Source: Candidatus Woesearchaeota archaeon
Lineage (GTDB): Archaea > Nanobdellota > Nanobdellia > Woesearchaeales > UBA525
Direction of reading: 5' to 3'
DNA length: 39,005 nt
Assembly: GCA_018221245.1 (NCBI GenBank)
Contig: JAAOYH010000027.1
Span: 1 to 39,005, forward strand
Shown: one piece after another, positions 22,257-31,298 of the stretch
Position numbering within the stretch: position 1 is the stretch's first letter
Layout of the letters: each line of letters starts with the position of its first letter
Position numbers and translations under genes: made by a program
Notes under the pieces: generated by a model
Told to the model about the DNA's origin: nothing
What the model saw: only the letters and a program-made list of their open reading frames with translations
The model's database searches: none

Positions 22257-22334
22257 TATCTGGTGTCCTTGTTGATACTTAATAGTAGTGACAACAGTAA
22301 GCTATATAAATGACTGCAGGATACTCCCCCGCAT

Positions 22335-23348
22335 ATGGCAATCACTAGAAACATCAAGAAAAGTCTCAACAAAACTCTTGCAGGCATAGCTCTCTCAGCA
22401 GCTATCATCATACCTAATGTAAACTGCGGTGGTGGAGGCGGAGGCGGCAGCCCAACAGGACCTACTGACGCAGTAATATCTGTTTCAGGAAATCTTGCCA
22501 GCAGAGGAGAGACCACACCATCATTCAACGGATGCAACGTAGAAATAGCCGGACAAACAAACATTACAGATGGTACAGGCGCATTCATGGTAACTGGAGT
22601 CAACCCAAGCAACATCAGCGGCGAAATCACTTGCCCAGACTATGTCAGAAAAGATATCCAATTTGATTTCTCAAATATTACTAGAACTAGTAATACAGAA
22701 ATGACCACGCCAATCAGTCTCTATCCCCGAGAAGAGTTGCCAAACCTTAGCTTCTTTAATGATGTGTATCGAGTAGCTGGTAACTTTGGAGGCACTGTTC
22801 CAAACGGTACCGGCAGATGGATTTTCAGTCCAACCGAAAGAAAAATGGATATGAAATCTCTTGGAAAACTTGCTTCAGCAGGCCCTTGGTTGTACAACAA
22901 CATCAATGCCACCTTCGGAAACTTTCCGAATGTCACCAATGGACAGGTAGGTGGAAGAGTGCCCGACAAAGTAAATCTCGGAACCACACCCAAAGACTGT
23001 AGAGATATTCCCAGCGGTTCAATTTATGTTGTCGGCGACAAAAACCTTAATACAGCCGGCGGCTTGTTAGGTGTTTGTTTCGACAACAAGACTAACGAAA
23101 TAGATCGTGTCCTTGTTATTTTTGGAAATGGTGTAAATGTTGGTGTTATTAGACAAGAACTCTATGGAGTAGTAGGCGCATTATCTGACGTAGAATCATC
23201 AGTTAACAGTCTCTTCACCGAGCCCAGAACATCAAACGATCTCACCAGCTTAGACAAGGAACATCTGAAATACCTGTACAGAACAGAGCCAGGAAGCACA
23301 ACTCCCGACAACGAGTCAAGCACTTATAATGTCAACGTAGTGAACTGA
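22335..23348 (+). CDS. Lipoprotein-like exported protein with a defaced zincin motif
   Basis: 337 aa. A basic N-terminus and hydrophobic stretch (GIALSAAIIIPNVN) lead to Cys31, followed by seven glycines and SPTGPTD, a typical lipoprotein linker, although the lipobox is not classical. About 45-110 looks like a small beta-sandwich of carboxypeptidase-regulatory type. Later, RQELYGVVGALSD (273-285) fits the spacing of HExxHxxGxxH with all three His replaced (Q274, G278, S284) while E275 and G281 remain, and LTSLDKEHLKYLY matches the usual end of matrixin-like domains. So probably a catalytically dead protease fold. TATA-like gctatataaat lies 28 nt upstream. Confidence 0.65.
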   Translation: MAITRNIKKSLNKTLAGIALSAAIIIPNVNCGGGGGGGSPTGPTDAVISVSGNLASRGETTPSFNGCNVEIAGQTNITDGTGAFMVTGVNPSNISGEITCPDYVRKDIQFDFSNITRTSNTEMTTPISLYPREELPNLSFFNDVYRVAGNFGGTVPNGTGRWIFSPTERKMDMKSLGKLASAGPWLYNNINATFGNFPNVTNGQVGGRVPDKVNLGTTPKDCRDIPSGSIYVVGDKNLNTAGGLLGVCFDNKTNEIDRVLVIFGNGVNVGVIRQELYGVVGALSDVESSVNSLFTEPRTSNDLTSLDKEHLKYLYRTEPGSTTPDNESSTYNVNVVN

Positions 23349-23392
23349 CCCTATACGATAGGTTTATAAGTGTCTGACTCCGTCATGGAAAC

Positions 23393-26300
23393 ATGAGGTT
23401 GTGGCACATTGGGTTACTGGTCTTTTTTGTACTATTTGTTGTTTCACTCTTGCCCCAAGACGTGACTGCCCTCCGTTACTGTAAAGTAAATTCGTGTCCT
23501 ATAGAAGATCATGCCTGTTATGATAGTAAACCTGCCGAATGCAACGATGCATATCCTGACGGTTGTTTAGCAAACGATGGCACCAACCCCGCGGGGTGGG
23601 AAGGGAGATGTGAATGTCCTGGCAACAACCCCAACGCATGTCTTAACGAGGCTTTTGACCTAGACATATACTGTACTTGTTATTGCGCATATACCATCTG
23701 CCCAGACGGATCCTGTGGCAGAGGATATGGAGATTTTTGCAGCAACGATAATGACTGCTGCGGGGCGTTAGCATGTGTGGCTGGAAAATGTGGCGAAACA
23801 AGCCCCAGCGGTTGCATAGTTAACACAGAAATACCTGGAAATGCGTGTGGAATATGTGGTAATGAAATACTTAAGTGCGACCTTTTCGGAGAGTGGCAAT
23901 ATGACAAGTGCGACGACCCCTGTGACGACGGAGGCGGAGACCCATCAGTATGTCCTACTGTAGGCGATTCTTGTAATTTCGGTACTGGCGTAACGAGAGA
24001 TAATGATGGTGAATGCTACTGCGATTGCAACGGAGGTTTGACCCAACGCTCATACAAAACCGATAAAAATTGGTATGTCGAAGATCCTCCAGATATGTGT
24101 TTGAGAGATCCAGCAGACATATGCTGTAGTTTCGACCAGTGCGCATATGGAGATGGTTGTTACGTCCCAGGACAAACTCATGCTAGAGACCTCAACCCCG
24201 ACAGATTTTTGTGTTCAGATGTCCGCCCCGACGGCACAGGTACTACTTGCGGTGCTAATGACGTGCCTCAAATGTTCAAATGTACCAACGCACATGTTGG
24301 AGACGAAATCACGATAACAAGCAACACAGGCGCTGACGCAATATACAACGACGTGTACTGTTGCGATAAAGATGCTAGCGGAACTCTATTTTGGAACCAA
24401 GGTGGTTGTGGCGTACCAACATGTGACCTGGACACAGATTGCGAGCCACCAGGAGAACACTGTGGCAACTGTGCTGACTGTGCATGTCCAACTTCAGCAG
24501 ACCCCGCAACGAATACCGAATGTTGTGGAAGTGCTTGCTTTGACACTCAAACCGATAAAGACCATTGCGGAAGCTGCGATAATCCTTGTGCTGATGATGA
24601 AGTGTGTCAGGGAGGATTTTGTGTATCCCCCCCAACCTGCCCTGACGGCGTCCCCGACCCAGGAGAGAACTGCTTCAACTGTCCGGCAGATGTGGGTTGT
24701 GGTGGGACTTGTTGCAACGATGGGACTTGCGTTGATATAACTTCAGACCCTAACAATTGCGGCGTATGTTATCTTACCTGCGAGTCAAACGAAGTCTGTT
24801 CCGGTAGTGACTGTGTTTGCGCACCTGGATTCACCAATAAAAGATACAAAGCAGGGTTCAACTACCAAGTATGGAACAACGAAGATATCCAAAGAAGACA
24901 GTTCGCGGGCACGTATGACTTATGCTGTGACGCAGGCAATCAATGTGTGGGCGGCGACGGAGCATGTTATTCTGTATCCACATTCATGAATTCTGAAAGA
25001 ACAAGTGTTTGCGAAGATAAAACTCATGTTTACCCATTATACCCTGATTTAGGACCTACGGAAGCTTATTGTGGTCCTTACCCTTCCATCAACACGCTTG
25101 GATTCAAAGTTAACGAAGGAAAGAGGCTGAAGTTTATAGACTTGGGCAACGAAGAGTACTGCTGCAGCATGTATTCTAGCGGCCCTCGTATAAACCAGTA
25201 TGGCTTTGGAGATGGGGGCCTAGCCAATAAATCTGAGACCAATGGCCCCAGAGACCAATCTCCAAACGATCACTGCTGGGATGGATCCAATAATGACTGC
25301 AGTATTGAGGCTCCTGGAGATTACGATCAAACCACAGACTATGACGGATACACTATGGGAAGAGTAATCTCAAACAAGGCAAAAATGGGAGATCCTAATT
25401 GTGAAGTGAACCTAGACAGCATAAGTGCTCCTGACACAGTAACAGGAGATGCTGCTTGTATAAGCCCAATAAGTGTAACTTGCAGAGCAGGAGTAGAAAA
25501 CGTCACTAGCGTAAAAGCAAGGATTGGAGCTGTAGCTTGCATCGCAGACAGCGCGTTCACAGTGGTTGAAGATCCTATGAACCAACTAGAAGGATGGGAT
25601 GGCAAAGACAGACACTTCTTATGTACTGTCCCGTCAGGTCCAGGTCCCGTGACTGCTGAGTGCTACGTCGATAGCGAGTTCTCAGCCTCTGCTGTTGGCC
25701 GTGACTCAAGAACTAAAAGCATCAACATATTGTGTGATGCTGATATAAGCGGAACAGTAAGAGATACCAAAACAGGAGATATCATTGTAGACGCAACCGT
25801 AAACGCTAGTAGAGGTGGCGTAGTGGAAGCTTCGGTAACAACAGATGCATCCGGAGAGTACACCCTGAGCATCATGCTTGGAGAGAAATACAACTACACA
25901 GCCTATGCGGAATATTATTACGATACAGACCAGAAAAACGACATTGTGTTGCAAGACAGCATAGCTAATTTCGACTTCTGGCTATCACCTGAAGAATGCC
26001 AAAAAGAGTGCACCCTCTTCGGCATCTGCAACCTGAATGAGTGCCTTGGAACGAACGAATGCGCACTCTCAGGCAAACCTGGCCCTAACGATGACGCGTT
26101 CGACAAGTATTCTAACGAAGTTTGTGTTGGCCCTCCATTCGGAACATACTGCGGTGACTCAGAAGGATTCGAGAAAGAAGTCATAAGGATATGCGAGCAG
26201 ACAGATGCAGGCAAGAGCTTCGACTTCGCGGATGGCCTCAGGATAAGATGCTGCGGTTCTAAGTTCGGAGACATCTTCCTACCATCAGAAGAGACAACAC

Positions 26301-26413
26301 CCTTCCAGCTAGTGAGTTGCGCAGAGGACACAATCCCACACGTAAGACTTGTAGAGTACAACGGAAAAATCTACAAGCTCGTAGTATTATCTTACAGAAA
26401 GTGCGAGGTCTAG
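23393..26413 (+). CDS. Large secreted cysteine-rich multidomain protein
   Basis: 1006 aa with an N-terminal signal peptide (HIGLLVFFVLFVVSLLP, cut probably after TA near 26). The first two thirds are studded with cysteines. At about 370-480 two tandem units share the pattern CC-G-x-C-x-D-x3-D-x2-HCG-x-C (CFDTQTDKDHCGSCDNPC and CVDITSDPNNCGVCYLTC), each ending in VCxGxxC. Residues about 782-865 form a carboxypeptidase-regulatory-like beta sandwich (ISGTVRDTKTGDIIVDATVN, DASGEYTLSI). The last 140 residues are again Cys-rich. No C-terminal anchor is visible, so it may be released or wall-bound. TATA-like ggtttataag 28 nt upstream; probably its own unit behind the lipoprotein gene. 3' overlap of 4 nt with proS. 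Confidence 0.75.
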   Translation: MRLWHIGLLVFFVLFVVSLLPQDVTALRYCKVNSCPIEDHACYDSKPAECNDAYPDGCLANDGTNPAGWEGRCECPGNNPNACLNEAFDLDIYCTCYCAYTICPDGSCGRGYGDFCSNDNDCCGALACVAGKCGETSPSGCIVNTEIPGNACGICGNEILKCDLFGEWQYDKCDDPCDDGGGDPSVCPTVGDSCNFGTGVTRDNDGECYCDCNGGLTQRSYKTDKNWYVEDPPDMCLRDPADICCSFDQCAYGDGCYVPGQTHARDLNPDRFLCSDVRPDGTGTTCGANDVPQMFKCTNAHVGDEITITSNTGADAIYNDVYCCDKDASGTLFWNQGGCGVPTCDLDTDCEPPGEHCGNCADCACPTSADPATNTECCGSACFDTQTDKDHCGSCDNPCADDEVCQGGFCVSPPTCPDGVPDPGENCFNCPADVGCGGTCCNDGTCVDITSDPNNCGVCYLTCESNEVCSGSDCVCAPGFTNKRYKAGFNYQVWNNEDIQRRQFAGTYDLCCDAGNQCVGGDGACYSVSTFMNSERTSVCEDKTHVYPLYPDLGPTEAYCGPYPSINTLGFKVNEGKRLKFIDLGNEEYCCSMYSSGPRINQYGFGDGGLANKSETNGPRDQSPNDHCWDGSNNDCSIEAPGDYDQTTDYDGYTMGRVISNKAKMGDPNCEVNLDSISAPDTVTGDAACISPISVTCRAGVENVTSVKARIGAVACIADSAFTVVEDPMNQLEGWDGKDRHFLCTVPSGPGPVTAECYVDSEFSASAVGRDSRTKSINILCDADISGTVRDTKTGDIIVDATVNASRGGVVEASVTTDASGEYTLSIMLGEKYNYTAYAEYYYDTDQKNDIVLQDSIANFDFWLSPEECQKECTLFGICNLNECLGTNECALSGKPGPNDDAFDKYSNEVCVGPPFGTYCGDSEGFEKEVIRICEQTDAGKSFDFADGLRIRCCGSKFGDIFLPSEETTPFQLVSCAEDTIPHVRLVEYNGKIYKLVVLSYRKCEV

Positions 26414-27849
26414 TACTGTCTACTAAAGTACGCCTTGTAAGCAGCCTTCTTCCCACACTTAACACAAACCTCGTCAGTCACCTTGCTGTCCGAGAAAGGA
26501 ATACATCTAGAAGTAACGCCCTGGGTCTCGTCCTTGATAGAGAGCTCACACTCTTCAATACCGCAATGAGGCGTAAGGATGAGCTTCTTCTCCTTGTCTG
26601 CAACAAGGAAATCCTCCCATGTGGAGACATAAGTCTTCTTAGATTCCATAACCTGTTTCGCCTTTGCGAAAAGATTGGTCTGTATCACATCCAATAAGCG
26701 ACGCACTTCATCCTGGAGATCAAGCCACTTCACAACAATCTTCTCGCCAGTGTCGCGTCTTACAAGAACCACATTCTCATTCTCAATATCCCTAGGGCCT
26801 ATCTCCATGCGTAGAGGCACGCCAAGAAGCTCGTACTGATTATACTTCCAACCCATAGAGTACTCGGTCCTGTCATCCAAGATAGGATTATATTTTTTCA
26901 GTTCAGAAGCTATCTCTTTAGCCTTGGCGATAGTCTTCTCATTTACAGAATCATCCTTCACAAAGATGGGGACTATAGCGACCTTCTCCTCAGCCATAGA
27001 GGGAGGGATCACCATTCCTTTGTCATCTCCATGAGTCAACACAAGAGCACCCAAAAGCCTAGTAGATATGCCCCAGCTGTTTTGCCACGGAGTGCTCACT
27101 TTCTCGTTCTCATCAAGGAAATTAATATCGAATGCCTTTGCAAAATTCTGTCCAAGCATGTGAGATGTTCCCATCTGCAAAGCTTTCCCGTCAGGCATGA
27201 ACCCCTCTATTGCGTAGCTCCTTACTGCTCCCGCGAACGTCTCTGCCTTTGTCTTTTTCCCAGTAAGTACAGGAACTGCAAGAAGCTCTTCCGCAACTTT
27301 TCTGTAGTACTCAAGTATCACTCGAGCGTCCTGGTCGCACTCTTTTTCTGTGGCATAAACACAGTGACCCTCTTGCCACAAGAACTCTCTTGTTCTGAGG
27401 AATATCTTGGTATCCTTCACTTCCCAGCGAACAATATTGCACCACTGGTTTATCTTTAGAGGTAAGTCTCTCCATGAACGAATCCATCTTGAGTAAGAAT
27501 CATACATAATAGTCTCAGAAGTAGGCCTGATAGCATACCTTTCTTCGGAGTCTGCTTCCTGCTCTATCCAAGCAACTTCAGGCTCAAAGCCTTCAGCGTG
27601 CTCAGCCTCTTTGTCGAAGAAGCTCTTAGGAATAAGTAGAGGAAAATAAGCATTTTTTACTCCATTTGATTTGATTAATTTATCAAAAAAGTCCCTAATA
27701 GATTCCCAAAGAGCATACCCTCTAGGTCTAATCACCATGAACCCTCTAAGAGGTGCGTAGTCCGCAAGCTCAGACTTGAGAACAACCTGGCCGTACCACT
27801 CAGGCATATCCTCCTCTTTTTTTACAGTAATCCCTTTAGTATCCTTCAT
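26410..27849 (-). CDS. proS: Prolyl-tRNA synthetase (archaeal/eukaryal type)
   Basis: 479 aa class II synthetase. IRPTSETIMYDSYSRWIRSW and FLWQEGHCVYATEKE are motif 2 parts, ALQMGTSHMLGQNFAKAF contains the proline-site loop, and LVLTHGDDKGMVIPP is motif 3 area. There is no bacterial editing insertion. The C-terminal zinc domain has C-x-x-E-x-C (CGIEEC) and CVKCGKKAA and the protein ends in the conserved tyrosine (SRQY), which identifies the archaeal/eukaryal type. It charges tRNA-Pro. A TATA-like tttttaaat precedes ATG 27849 at about 35 nt. Confidence 0.97.
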   Translation of the reverse strand: MKDTKGITVKKEEDMPEWYGQVVLKSELADYAPLRGFMVIRPRGYALWESIRDFFDKLIKSNGVKNAYFPLLIPKSFFDKEAEHAEGFEPEVAWIEQEADSEERYAIRPTSETIMYDSYSRWIRSWRDLPLKINQWCNIVRWEVKDTKIFLRTREFLWQEGHCVYATEKECDQDARVILEYYRKVAEELLAVPVLTGKKTKAETFAGAVRSYAIEGFMPDGKALQMGTSHMLGQNFAKAFDINFLDENEKVSTPWQNSWGISTRLLGALVLTHGDDKGMVIPPSMAEEKVAIVPIFVKDDSVNEKTIAKAKEIASELKKYNPILDDRTEYSMGWKYNQYELLGVPLRMEIGPRDIENENVVLVRRDTGEKIVVKWLDLQDEVRRLLDVIQTNLFAKAKQVMESKKTYVSTWEDFLVADKEKKLILTPHCGIEECELSIKDETQGVTSRCIPFSDSKVTDEVCVKCGKKAAYKAYFSRQY

Positions 27850-27901
27850 AGAACAGCCGGGCCCCTAGCCCATTTAAAAAACTTATGAGAAAAAAGGAAA
27901 G

Positions 27902-28564
27902 CTAACAACTCAAGTCGTTGCAGCCTAGAGCCCAGATATCCACGATGTGCTCTGTCTGAGCCGAGTCATCAGGAATGCGTATCCAGATCCCTACCTCAAA
28001 CTGGTCAGTCGTCGCTACAACAAGGTTGTCGCATACACGAGCACCATTAGGGGTCTGCTCAGGAACCGCAGTCACGTCAGTCATGATTGAACCATTCTTT
28101 AGTCCACCTGAACAACTGCCCGGCTCTTCAGTCTGCCACACCTGGTACATCAATTCAGGCGCTACCGTAGAACCACCAATGAATCCTGTCGCGTTCTCAG
28201 AGAAGTTCAGGCTTACGTTAGCTATCAGGTTACCATCGTTCTCGATAGACAAGTTACTGCCCGTCTGGAATCCAACACAACCACTACCATCTGTTCCAGG
28301 AACCGAACCGTTCGTGCCCATAACACAGCTCGTGAAAGAACCATTGACATAGCCTGTTCCGAAGTCAACGGCATTGTTGATGAAACGGATTGATAGGCTG
28401 CTTATGATAGAGAAGTTCGAGTACCCTGTGCTCAAGTTATCTCCTGCACGGCCTGTAATGCCCAGATTGCTGATTTTGTTGAGGCTCAACATCGTCCCGC
28501 CTATAGATACTACTAGAGATACTAGGAGGAGCATTGCCAAGAGCTTATTAGAGTGTTCTACCAT
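27902..28564 (-). CDS. Exported or membrane-anchored surface protein
   Basis: 220 aa. N-terminal membrane segment (LLAMLLLVSLVVSIGGTML), then NKISNLGITGRAG and a long, acidic, Ser/Thr/Asn-rich external region with many N-x-S/T sites, so it is probably glycosylated and outside the cell. Six cysteines are present, among them CVMG, GCVG, GSCSGG, CDN and the end GCNDLSC. No domain recognised. The ITG motif after the membrane helix recurs in the protein at 6154. A TATA-like gttttttaaac and a GGTGAC ribosome site precede ATG 28564. Confidence 0.65.
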   Translation of the reverse strand: MVEHSNKLLAMLLLVSLVVSIGGTMLSLNKISNLGITGRAGDNLSTGYSNFSIISSLSIRFINNAVDFGTGYVNGSFTSCVMGTNGSVPGTDGSGCVGFQTGSNLSIENDGNLIANVSLNFSENATGFIGGSTVAPELMYQVWQTEEPGSCSGGLKNGSIMTDVTAVPEQTPNGARVCDNLVVATTDQFEVGIWIRIPDDSAQTEHIVDIWALGCNDLSC

Positions 28565-28626
28565 GATGTCACCACTAGAGTTTCAGCACCATGCCTGTTT
28601 AAAAAACTTTCTTAGAAAAAGAGCTA

Positions 28627-28860
28627 TTACTCCTCGGAAACGCGGGTTTTTACCTCACGAACCACATCGATAGGTATAACTCCCTGCTCCAACTCAATCT
28701 TCGCGATCTCAACAGGATTATACTTGATGCGCCTAAGCTCCTCTTCAGATAGCTTCACATTCATCGGCGCTCCTTGACTAATCTGGAGGGCGCGGCTACC
28801 TATAAGGCGAGCACGCTCGTACTTTGTAAGCATATCCTTTGGTCGCTCGACGATTTCCAT
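28627..28860 (-). CDS. rpoK: RNA polymerase subunit K (Rpo6/omega homologue)
   Basis: 77 aa. LTKYERARLIGSRALQISQG is the signature of the omega/Rpb6 family, and NPVEIAKIELEQGVIPIDVVRE is the C-terminal part that wraps the largest subunit and aids assembly. Length is slightly above the archaeal norm with a short acidic end. TATA-like ctttataaac lies 25-30 nt before ATG 28860, so it has its own promoter and is not the tail of the exosome operon. Confidence 0.93.
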   Translation of the reverse strand: MEIVERPKDMLTKYERARLIGSRALQISQGAPMNVKLSEEELRRIKYNPVEIAKIELEQGVIPIDVVREVKTRVSEE

Positions 28861-28910
28861 GTTGGCTGGAACCCCATTCTGTTTATAAAGATTATGAAAG
28901 AAAAAAAGAA

Positions 28911-29708
28911 TTATTTCAACGCCTTCTCGAGATCCTTTCGCAGCTCGCTGGCCTTCTTTGTGGTCAGTTCAAGCATCTTCTCGATGTCCTCTATCTTGAG
29001 AGTGCCGTCGCCACCCTTCTGCATAGCGCAGATGGTGCCGTCAGCTAGCGTCGTCACAGTCAGACGAGAGTCAGCGATAGACAGTTCCTCGAACGTAGGA
29101 TCCATAACCAATACATCACCTATCTTGATGACAGTGATAGGTATAGGCATGCTGCTAACGGGAAGCATATCTCCCGTAGGCTCCGCCTTGTAGTCAGGCT
29201 TATCATCCTTCAAGGGCGGAAGCTTCGCACCCTTGAGAGCAGCAATCGCTGCAAGAGCTCCTATGTCTATCATGGTACCGTCAGCGTTTATAGGACATAT
29301 GTCCACGTTAACCAACCAGACCAGCTCTCCCTCACGGATGCACAGATCCTTCACGTTTATCGTGTCGCTCTCTCTGATTCCACGGTCGATGACCCTGGAT
29401 GTCTCGATAGCATTGATGCTCGGAGGTCCCGGCTCGAAGGCAGGGTTGCTCAATGGGAGCATCTCCGCATTAACTATCAGGACTCCTTTGTCAGGTGTAT
29501 CCGGATAAGGCGTGCCTGTCGAGAGCTTAACTCCTGCGATGACTTCAGAATCGCCGAACTTGACCCTTGCAGATCCCTCTGCGGTGGCCGTGACGTTTGT
29601 CTCTATGGTTATCTTGCGGTACTCTTCCGGCTTTCTGCCGTCCAAGCGGACACCCTTCTGGAGTGCTGCAATGATGTGTTCCTTGCTTGCGTAAATTTGC
29701 ATTTTCAC
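28911..29708 (-). CDS. rrp42: Exosome complex component Rrp42
   Basis: 265 aa RNase PH-fold protein of the inactive archaeal exosome subunit type: ALQKGVRLDGRKPEEYRKI at the start, PLSNPAFEPGPPSINAIETS, LVWLVNVDICPINADGTMID and a strand-rich end. It forms the hexameric ring with Rrp41 and shapes the RNA site without being the catalytic partner. Overlaps the rrp41 stop by 4 nt (ATGA at 29705-29708). Identity is clear from order and motifs. Confidence 0.95.
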   Translation of the reverse strand: MKMQIYASKEHIIAALQKGVRLDGRKPEEYRKITIETNVTATAEGSARVKFGDSEVIAGVKLSTGTPYPDTPDKGVLIVNAEMLPLSNPAFEPGPPSINAIETSRVIDRGIRESDTINVKDLCIREGELVWLVNVDICPINADGTMIDIGALAAIAALKGAKLPPLKDDKPDYKAEPTGDMLPVSSMPIPITVIKIGDVLVMDPTFEELSIADSRLTVTTLADGTICAMQKGGDGTLKIEDIEKMLELTTKKASELRKDLEKALK

Positions 29709-30415
29709 TCCTCCTTGCCGCCGTATCTGCCGGCGATTGCCTTTCGTTGAATGTCTGCTATGGTATCGAATGCGGACCAGCCGTCCTTGACACCCTTGAT
29801 GAGCTCTTCCTTCGTAATCTTCCCATCCATCTGGATTAGGGTGATCTCTCCGGTGCTCGGGATAACAGCCACAGGAATGTCTGCGACTTCACCCTCTGGG
29901 TGCGCCTCCTCTGCATAGTCCATGTCGACGACAAGTTTGTCATCCACCTTACCTACAGAGACTGCCGATACAACATCTTTCATCTGCATACCCGCGTCAG
30001 CGAGGGCCATGCTAGCCGCGCAGATACCTGCACAGCGAGAGCCCGCGTCTGTCTGAGGAAATACAACAAACACGTCCACAACCTTGTTCGGAAAATCGTC
30101 AAGGTTTAGGACAGGCAATAGTGCCTTCTGGATTACAAGATTAAGCTCCTTGCTTCTCCTAGAGGGACCTGGCCTGACCCTGTCTCCTGCTCCGGAGAAA
30201 GGCATCATGCTGTAAAATATCCTCAGGACTCCCTTTTCAGGATCCTGCATGAACCTGGGGTGTAGGTCTCGAGGACCATATACCGCTGCTATTGCTTCTG
30301 TCTTTCCTATCTTGAAGCGTGCGGAACCGTCGGCCATCTTGACAACGCCTGTTTCTGCCGTTATTGGTCTGGTCTCAGTCCATTTACGACCATCGTATCT
30401 TTTCGCGTATGTCAT
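29705..30415 (-). CDS. rrp41: Exosome complex exonuclease Rrp41
   Basis: 236 aa RNase PH-fold subunit with the active site. YDGRKWTETRPITAETGVVK at the N-terminus, PGPSRRSKELNLVIQKAL (arginines for RNA and phosphate), QTDAGSRCAGICAASMALAD, and VDMDYAEEAHPEGEVADIPV with the catalytic aspartates. It degrades or tails RNA 3' ends using phosphate. The start overlaps the end of rrp4 by 4 nt and the stop overlaps rrp42, so the three are made from one message. Confidence 0.96.
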   Translation of the reverse strand: MTYAKRYDGRKWTETRPITAETGVVKMADGSARFKIGKTEAIAAVYGPRDLHPRFMQDPEKGVLRIFYSMMPFSGAGDRVRPGPSRRSKELNLVIQKALLPVLNLDDFPNKVVDVFVVFPQTDAGSRCAGICAASMALADAGMQMKDVVSAVSVGKVDDKLVVDMDYAEEAHPEGEVADIPVAVIPSTGEITLIQMDGKITKEELIKGVKDGWSAFDTIADIQRKAIAGRYGGKEE

Positions 30416-31293
30416 CTTCTGTCACCTCCTCTTGGTGGGCCGCGTCTTGGCGGCGGACCTCGCCTAGGGGGACCTCTCCTTGGAGGACCTCTAGGTCCGT
30501 CACGAGGGCCTCTGAATGAGCCTTCTCTCGGGGGCCTGCGCTCCTGGCGCTGCTGCTCCTCGAGTTCATGCTGCTTCTGGATCGCTTCCATGTCGATCTT
30601 CTTGCCAGTCTCTTTCTCGAGATAGGTCTTCACCCTTTCAGTGAGTCCAGGTACGTGGCTCTCGCGCTCTACCATATCGATTGCTCGGACTATTAGAACC
30701 TCTGACTCGGGACTTCCCGAGAGCCAGACTGTTCCGTTCTGTCCAACAGCTATCTCAGATTCGGTGGCCGCCTTTATCATGCCGACCATCGATCCGCGTT
30801 TGCCGATTAACCTCGGGACCTTCGCAGGGCTGATTGATATGAACTGTCCGCCTTTCAGCTTTCTCAGGCCTGGGCCTTTCATGCTCACATCTATCAGGTT
30901 CTGACTGGTCACCTGGGTAATCTTGCATACCACGTAATCGTTGATATCAAAGTACTCAGTTAGGTCATCGCCCTTCCTTATGAAGTCGAATGTCGCGTCC
31001 TTCAGCGGGATTACCGCCGAGTATCCGTGCCCTATGTCGACTCTCCAGCCGGACATCAGGACATCTACGACCTTTCCGATAACTACGTCGTCCTTCGATG
31101 GGAGGTAGGGACTCGCCAGAGGTGTGGTCTTCAGGACCTTTCCCTCAATGTGGAGCAAACCTACCTGGTTTGCGAGAATCTTGTCGCCTTGCCTGTACGT
31201 GCCTGCGCCTGGGAAGTATTCCATTCCCTCAGCGAGCACTTGACCTGGAGCAACAACTCCTCTGTCTTTTGCTAATAATTTGCTTTCTGTCAT
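30412..31293 (-). CDS. rrp4: Exosome RNA-binding cap protein Rrp4 with RG/P-rich tail
   Basis: About 293 aa. N-terminal domain with VVAPGQVLAEGMEYFPGAGT, S1 domain (VVGKV-type strands, GWRVDIGHGYSAVIPL), then a KH domain with the GKRG loop (PRLIGKRGSMVGMIKAATES). It forms the cap that threads RNA into the ring. I prefer ATG 31293, about 7 nt after GAGAGTG; a GTG at 31302 overlapping the SBDS stop is the alternative. Unusual: the last roughly 45 residues are almost only Arg, Gly and Pro (RGPPRRGPPPRRGPPRGG), a low-complexity RNA-binding tail not typical of archaeal Rrp4. Confidence 0.95.
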   Translation of the reverse strand: MTESKLLAKDRGVVAPGQVLAEGMEYFPGAGTYRQGDKILANQVGLLHIEGKVLKTTPLASPYLPSKDDVVIGKVVDVLMSGWRVDIGHGYSAVIPLKDATFDFIRKGDDLTEYFDINDYVVCKITQVTSQNLIDVSMKGPGLRKLKGGQFISISPAKVPRLIGKRGSMVGMIKAATESEIAVGQNGTVWLSGSPESEVLIVRAIDMVERESHVPGLTERVKTYLEKETGKKIDMEAIQKQHELEEQQRQERRPPREGSFRGPRDGPRGPPRRGPPRRGPPPRRGPPRGGDRR

Positions 31294-31298
31294 TTTTT

